Assembly: GCF_018873765.1 (NCBI RefSeq)
Contig: NC_057923.1
Coordinates: 61,808,593 to 61,872,592, forward strand
Length of the DNA: 64,000 bases
Source: Telopea speciosissima
Taxonomy: Eukaryota > Streptophyta > Magnoliopsida > Proteales > Proteaceae
Direction of reading: 5' to 3'
Below, piece by piece: positions 59,411 to 64,000 of the stretch. The translations under genes and the position numbers were made by a program. Below the pieces are notes generated by a model. That model worked only from the letters and a program-made list of their open reading frames with translations, did not search any database and was not told the DNA's origin. Positions within the stretch are counted from its first letter, which is position 1. Each line of letters opens with the position of its first letter.

Positions 59411-59674
59411 ATGGGATATTACAGCGTGCAGAAATCTAACATTTTGTTTATGAATTCGGAAGATTCTGATCCGGGCTCCTTTGGTTTCCTTCCTAATTTG
59501 TCCAGGCTTAAAGAGAATGACTTGGGATTGGAATTTTGGAAGCCATTGCGAGACCTCAAGTTGGAGCAGGAAAAAAAATACAACTTTTTAAAGATGGACA
59601 TTGGTGGGGCTGTTAATCCGTGCCCAAACCCTGGTTTAAAGCCCGATCTAACCGGTCTGGTTAAACTTGTGTAG
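59411..59674 (+). pseudogene. Unrecognised gene fragment, copy 1
   Basis: Reads MGYYSVQKSNILFMNSEDSD, then FGFLPNLSRLKENDLGLEFW and KPLRDLKLEQEKKYNFLK. The central part (59486-59580) recurs on the same strand at 62994-63095. I do not recognise the family. A CT microsatellite and a leader-like region precede it. Its duplication inside an inverted-repeat block suggests transposon capture. Confidence 0.35.
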
Positions 59675-59890
59675 AATCGACGGCGGTGTACTCCAGGGAG
59701 CTATGGGCAATGATACTCAAACCGTCCCATAAGATCGTTAACTTTGAGACGGGGGAGGTCATCGAGAATAGGTTCATCGACAAGACAGGGGGAAGTTTGT
59801 CAACAAAGGAGTGTTCTTGGCATACCCTCCGCAGGCAGACCCGCAGGGCCAGGCCCAATTCGATGTACCTCTTTACGACGACTGGGAGTA
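59650..59890 (+). pseudogene. Frameshifted last-exon fragment of a host gene
   Basis: After an acceptor-like TTGTGTAG the frame reads TAVYSRELWAMILKPSHKIV then NFETGEVIENRFIDKTG. A one-base shift at the G-run near 59787-59792 moves the reading to GKFVNKGVFLAYPPQADPQG and QAQFDVPLYDDWE with a stop. The text looks conserved, like the C terminus of a soluble protein, but I cannot name it. The LTR-like insertion begins about 40 bp further on. Confidence 0.5.
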
Positions 59891-59928
59891 AGCCATTATT
59901 CTTATACTCCATTTATAGCATAGATAAT

Positions 59929-62795
59929 TGATAGGGCTTGGGTGTGTAGCACACCCTTTAATTAAAGATAGAGATGGTCTGTGGGCCTCATAAAGTTGAG
60001 GCCCAATAACTTGAACATGAACCTATGGTTTGGTGTCCAATCAAACAGACCCTAGAGCATTTAGGCTTAAAGACCAACACCCAGCCAAACATGCCCTAGG
60101 GACCTTTTCAAATAGATAGGTCTAAGACCACTATTCCCATATCACTCTAACCCTAAATCGATTTGGGGAGGAAAAGAAGAAAAGAAGAGAAGAAGAGAAG
60201 AAGAGAAGAAGAGAAAGAAGGAGAGGAAGAAGGAAGAGAGGAAGGGAGGAGGATTCACTCACTCACTATCCCCACTTGGTAAGTTCCTCACCTAACCGTT
60301 GTCCTTTCTCTCATCCCCATTAATCCTTACACTCTTGGATCTTGGATGGTGTCCTACCATTAATGGCTTCACCAATCTATTGGAGGAACCATTAATGGAA
60401 GGTACTAAAACCTCCTTGATATGGTAAGTAAAGGCTTCCATCCTCCCCATTTGATGACCTAAGCCATCAATGCCAACTCTAGCTCAAGAATACATTAGCT
60501 AGGGTTCATTGATTCCAATCTATCACCCATCTCTTGTGTAAGATTGGATTTATAAACCTTCTTGATGGTAAGATCTAAAACCCTAGACTAGGGTAACATT
60601 CTTGGCCATCATTGTATGGCATGACCTTAGAACATACCCATTTGGGCCATGAGACCAAAGCCCCAAGCCAAATATGCATTATAAACTTGTTTATGTAAAA
60701 AGGTAGTTACAATCGGGCTAAAACGGTAGGAGCAGCCCAGGTGCCTTCCTACCTTTTTAAGCCCTGCCTTCCAACCTTTTTCTCTCGGTGAAATACGGTA
60801 GGAACAGTCCAGAAATGCATCTACCGTTTTACCAATTTCTTCCTACCGTTTTATAATATTTACACTTTTGAAACCCTATTGATGCCTACCCTTTTGGGGA
60901 CCTTAGTAGTAGTCTCTTGTGTGTCTTTTTGTGCACCTAGGGCACCCAAATACGGGGGTCAGCTCACGTTTTAGCGCGCCAGATCATTCACGATTCGATC
61001 AAACCAAAACTCAAGGTGAGGAAATCGGATACCCGAACCTATTTGCATTTCATTATATGATTGTCATACACGTACATGTATGTTTACTTGTCGAAAAATC
61101 TATTGTTTAGTGATGAAAACTCTTCCATGTTGAGTGTAGACACTAGGTTGCACTTTATTTTCAATTACTGTTATGATGTGATATTTGACTGAGAATATGG
61201 TGATGTATATTGTGAATGACAATGTTATGCGATTTGACAATGATGGAATCCATATGTTATAGTGTACGTACACCACTAGACAACAGGTGTTGTGGCTAGG
61301 CATTGCGTACCCAATGCTACGACCCTTGCCAACAGGGGTTTACGTGTTGGATGATCCCCCACTGAGAAACCAGCGATTCTGATTGAGGACTGGGATCGGC
61401 GATGGAGGACCGAAACCGTGGCAGTGGGGTTAACCTTGGGGGTTTGTTGGGTAAACCAGCGATTCTGGTTGAGGTACTGGGACCGGCGAGTCCGATTGAG
61501 GATCGAGACCAGCAAACTCCCTGTGCAACTCGGGTTTGACATCTCCGGATATGCCATCTGCGTGTGAGAGATGGAGGGTCGGGGATGCTACCTATGGCAT
61601 TGTAATAGTACTATACCTGACTTAGGCATTTCTTTGGTAGGTAGATAATGTGCACGTGTAAGTTAGAGGGCGCGAGAGGATAGCGAGCCAGACGTGGAGG
61701 GACTATGGAGTCGACCTCTGACCTACGTGTGTACGTACCTTAATATGCATTAGATGTATGCTGGTTAGGATGATACTATACCCAGTGCTACGACCCTTGC
61801 CAACAGGGGTTTATGTGTTGGATGATCCCCCACGGGGAAACCAGCGATTTCGATTGAGGACTGGGATCGGCGATTTCGATGGAGGACCAGAATCGTGGCA
61901 GTGGGGTTAACCTTGGGGGTTTGTTGGGTAAACCAGCGATTTTGGTTGAGGTACTGGGACCGACGAGTCCTATTAAGGATCAGAACCGGTAGGCTCCCTG
62001 TACAACTTGGGTTTGACATCGCCGGATAGGCCATCCGCGTGTGAGAGATGGAGGGCCGGGGATGATACCTAGGGTGTTGCAGTAGTACTATACCTGACTT
62101 AGAGGTTAGAGTTAGGTGCACATGTAATCATTGTTTCATGCATCATAACATTATCATCCCTGCATATTGTAACCCTTTGCATGATTTGATTTACTCATTG
62201 GGCTCAGTGGAGCTCACCCCTCGTGGAAACTTCTTTTTAGATGATGATGCAAGTTTGGTGGAGCCAATCGGCTCAGAGCCTATGGCCCCTGAAGGCGGCA
62301 GTGGCAAGGACTGGTGGGCCCCTGAGGAAGGGGAGCATGGACCAGACTGCTACTGTGAGACTTGCGCCTTAGGAGAGTAGCTTCTTGAGATATTGGGCCG
62401 GTGGCCCCTTTTTGGATAATTACCTTTTTGGGATATTTATCTTTTTGGATATTACTTTTGATACTAACTATCTCATTATTTTGATCCCGTCATGAAGAAT
62501 GTATTATTTATACAGTATGTAATGCATAAGTCCTGATGAGATGTCATCATGGTTTCGTGTGTGTTTGTGGCGGATTATTGAACAGGGATAAACATTGACA
62601 AGTTATGTTATTATATTATCATTTAGCTTCCGTTACTCTGATTTAATTATATTATATCTTCTGCTGATCATTTATGTCTTGTGCGGTGTGGATGAGTTAG
62701 CTTAACTACTGCATCTGTGATCCTGGCGGTAGTGCAAGAGCGTATTTGTATACTCTGATCATAGATTCCGGTGGTTTGGAATTCAGGGTGTGACA
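59929..62795 (+). mobile_element. LTR-like retroelement insertion
   Basis: The segment from TGATAGGGCTTGGG to AATTCAGGGTGTGACA separates the two gene-fragment zones and contains GGGCTCAGTGGAGCTCACCC and GTGATCCTGGCGGTAGTGCA, typical of plant gypsy solo LTRs. Ends are TG...CA, but no target duplication was found, so the left edge is uncertain. Confidence 0.4.
61310..62105 (+). repeat. 471-bp tandem duplication
   Basis: Copies at about 61310-61630 and 61781-62105 share TGCTACGACCCTTGCCAACA, GTGGCAGTGGGGTTAACCTT and CTATACCTGACTTAG. Each copy also contains two internal CCAGCGATT...TTGAGG...ACTGGGA repeats. Confidence 0.85.
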
Positions 62796-62984
62796 GGGGC
62801 GGTGGTGAAGAAGCAGAGGAAGTGGGAAAATTGAATATATATATATAAGGGATACAAACCGGTTGGATGATTTTACAGTGGAGAAAAAAAATTAATAAAT
62901 TAGAGGGAGGGAGAGAGAGAGATGAACACTACAACCGTAGAACTCCATTCCCATAAATCCCTCATCTCGGGTCTCTATTCACTG

Positions 62985-63095
62985 TCGCAACCCCTTTGGC
63001 TTCCTTCCTAATTTGTCCAGCCTTAAAGTAAAATGACTTGGGATTGGGATTTGGGAAGCCATTTCAGGTCCTCAAGTTGGAGTAGGAAAAAAATA
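62985..63095 (+). pseudogene. Gene fragment, copy 2
   Basis: Collinear with 59486-59580: TTCCTTCCTAATTTGTCCAG, then GACTTGGGATTGG and CCTCAAGTTGGAG. It has indels that break the reading frame. Confidence 0.6.
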
Positions 63096-63488
63096 ATCTA
63101 AAGACGAAACAGCGGTAAGGTGGCGTTGCAAAAGATTGGGGTGGAGCAGGGTCGAAGCAGAAGCAGTGGAAGGGAGAAATTGAGGGATGATATCAATGGA
63201 CAAATTCTGTGCATTTAAAAATGCACAAGGGTTGTTCGGTTTTAGCCTAGCAATAAAGGAGTTGCAGCGGCGACTTAAACTGAGTTCGACAGCGAGATAC
63301 AAGAGGTTTCTAATGTCGAGTATGAAAGTTGGAGCGACGACTTTTATCTTCTCTGACATCTAATTTGCGGAGACACGGAGGAGGGAGAGAGAAAATGAGG
63401 GGTGGGAAAAAATTAAAAAAAGGAAAATAAGGAACATTTGTTTGAAAAAACGAGCTAACGGAGACGGTTCTCATCTCCGTTTAGTTCC

Positions 63489-63570
63489 GTTTGCCATTGG
63501 ACAGATGTCACATAGAGGGGCAGGTGGGGTGTAAAATTTCCTGCCCATGTGGGTAGCTGATCCGGACTCG
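63489..63570 (-). repeat. Right arm of 83-bp inverted repeat
   Basis: Reverse complement of 58901-58983 with about eight differences. No direct duplication was seen outside the arms. Confidence 0.85.
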
Positions 63571-63851
63571 GCCACAACTGCACAAGAATTAAAAAGACAA
63601 AAGGGTAAAATTGTCCACGCAGTTCTTCCAATCCTTTCTTCTATATTCTTTTGTCTCTGAAAGTTTAGGCAACGCGGTGACGCCGAGTGGGGAGGAGTCA
63701 CAGGGTTGCAGCGGCGACTCCCACGGTGCTTTTGCGACAACAACTGAGTACTCTCTATCTGATTGAATAAGCGAAGGAATTTTGAGTTTTAGATTGCAAG
63801 CAGCGGTAGTCTGGTTCCTTTAGCAATAGATCTGGTCTCTCAATTGCAGCA

Positions 63852-64000
63852 ATGGGAAGCACCGACAAAGGTACTCTCTCTCTCTCTCTCTCTCTTATAC
63901 ACACACCCCAACTAGTTGTTTGATTGAGATCTGAAAAGTATAAACCTAACTTTAGCTCTTGATCCATCTCAGAAGCCCAAGTCGATTCATTTTTGCCAAA
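63852..64000 (+). CDS. 5' end of an unidentified plant gene (runs off window)
   Basis: Exon 1 (63852-63870) codes MGSTDK and ends at a GT donor (GTACTC). After a CT-rich intron and CATCTCAG acceptor, exon 2 starts at 63973 and continues in phase as EAQVDSFLPK to the window edge. The phases agree and the leader upstream is free of repeats. Only about 16 residues are visible, too few to name the product. Confidence 0.5.

Noticed and set aside
62138-62380. 80-codon frame with PEGGSGKDWWAPEEGEHG
   Set aside because: Lies inside an LTR-like repeat and shows no known domain.

Overview
This window is nuclear DNA of a flowering plant, most likely a woody or early-diverging eudicot; I cannot name the species. 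The evidence is a set of spliced plant genes with GT-AG introns (an apyrase 7-type gene and a DUF1685 gene), first exons matching plant-only families, and plant transposons of many classes: Ty1/copia, a Tat/Ogre-like Ty3/gypsy LTR, a TRIM, an Au-type SINE, and hAT, PIF/Harbinger and Mutator MITEs. Most of the sequence is transposon-derived and genes are sparse.

Layout: 1-10 kb holds a deleted Copia element (1765-3774) inside older repeats, a lone Copia LTR, and an hAT MITE. 10.2-15.0 kb is the apyrase gene on the minus strand, two coding exons split by a 2.6-kb intron that carries a dispersed repeat. 16.4-25.3 kb is a three-level nest: an old Copia broken first by a 351-bp TRIM and later by a nearly complete 5.8-kb Copia, each with 5-bp target duplications. 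25.6-27.3 kb is dispersed repeat. 27.3-30.7 kb is a PIF/Harbinger-like element carrying exons of a plant gene and a tRNA-like sequence. 31.9-33.7 kb holds a probable unrecognised multi-exon minus-strand gene. 34-40 kb is hairpin elements, a CCA microsatellite and tandem duplications. 40.2-41.5 kb is the DUF1685 gene (minus strand). 42-52.5 kb contains four copies of a Mutator-type MITE family with 9-10 bp target duplications and a 1.77-kb Pack-MULE that has captured the first exon of a GAUT1-like galacturonosyltransferase. 52.8-54.4 kb has two SINEs. 55.6-57 kb is a gypsy LTR. 58.9-63.6 kb is a block bounded by 83-bp inverted repeats containing broken gene fragments and an LTR-like insertion. 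A new gene starts at 63852 and runs off the window.

The apparently active host genes are the apyrase (nucleotide hydrolysis in the endomembrane system), the DUF1685 protein (function unknown), probably the unrecognised gene at 32-33 kb and the gene at the right edge. They are not functionally linked as far as can be seen. The notable biology is transposon biology: nested insertions with readable target duplications, and two or three elements of different superfamilies that each carry pieces, especially first exons, of host genes.
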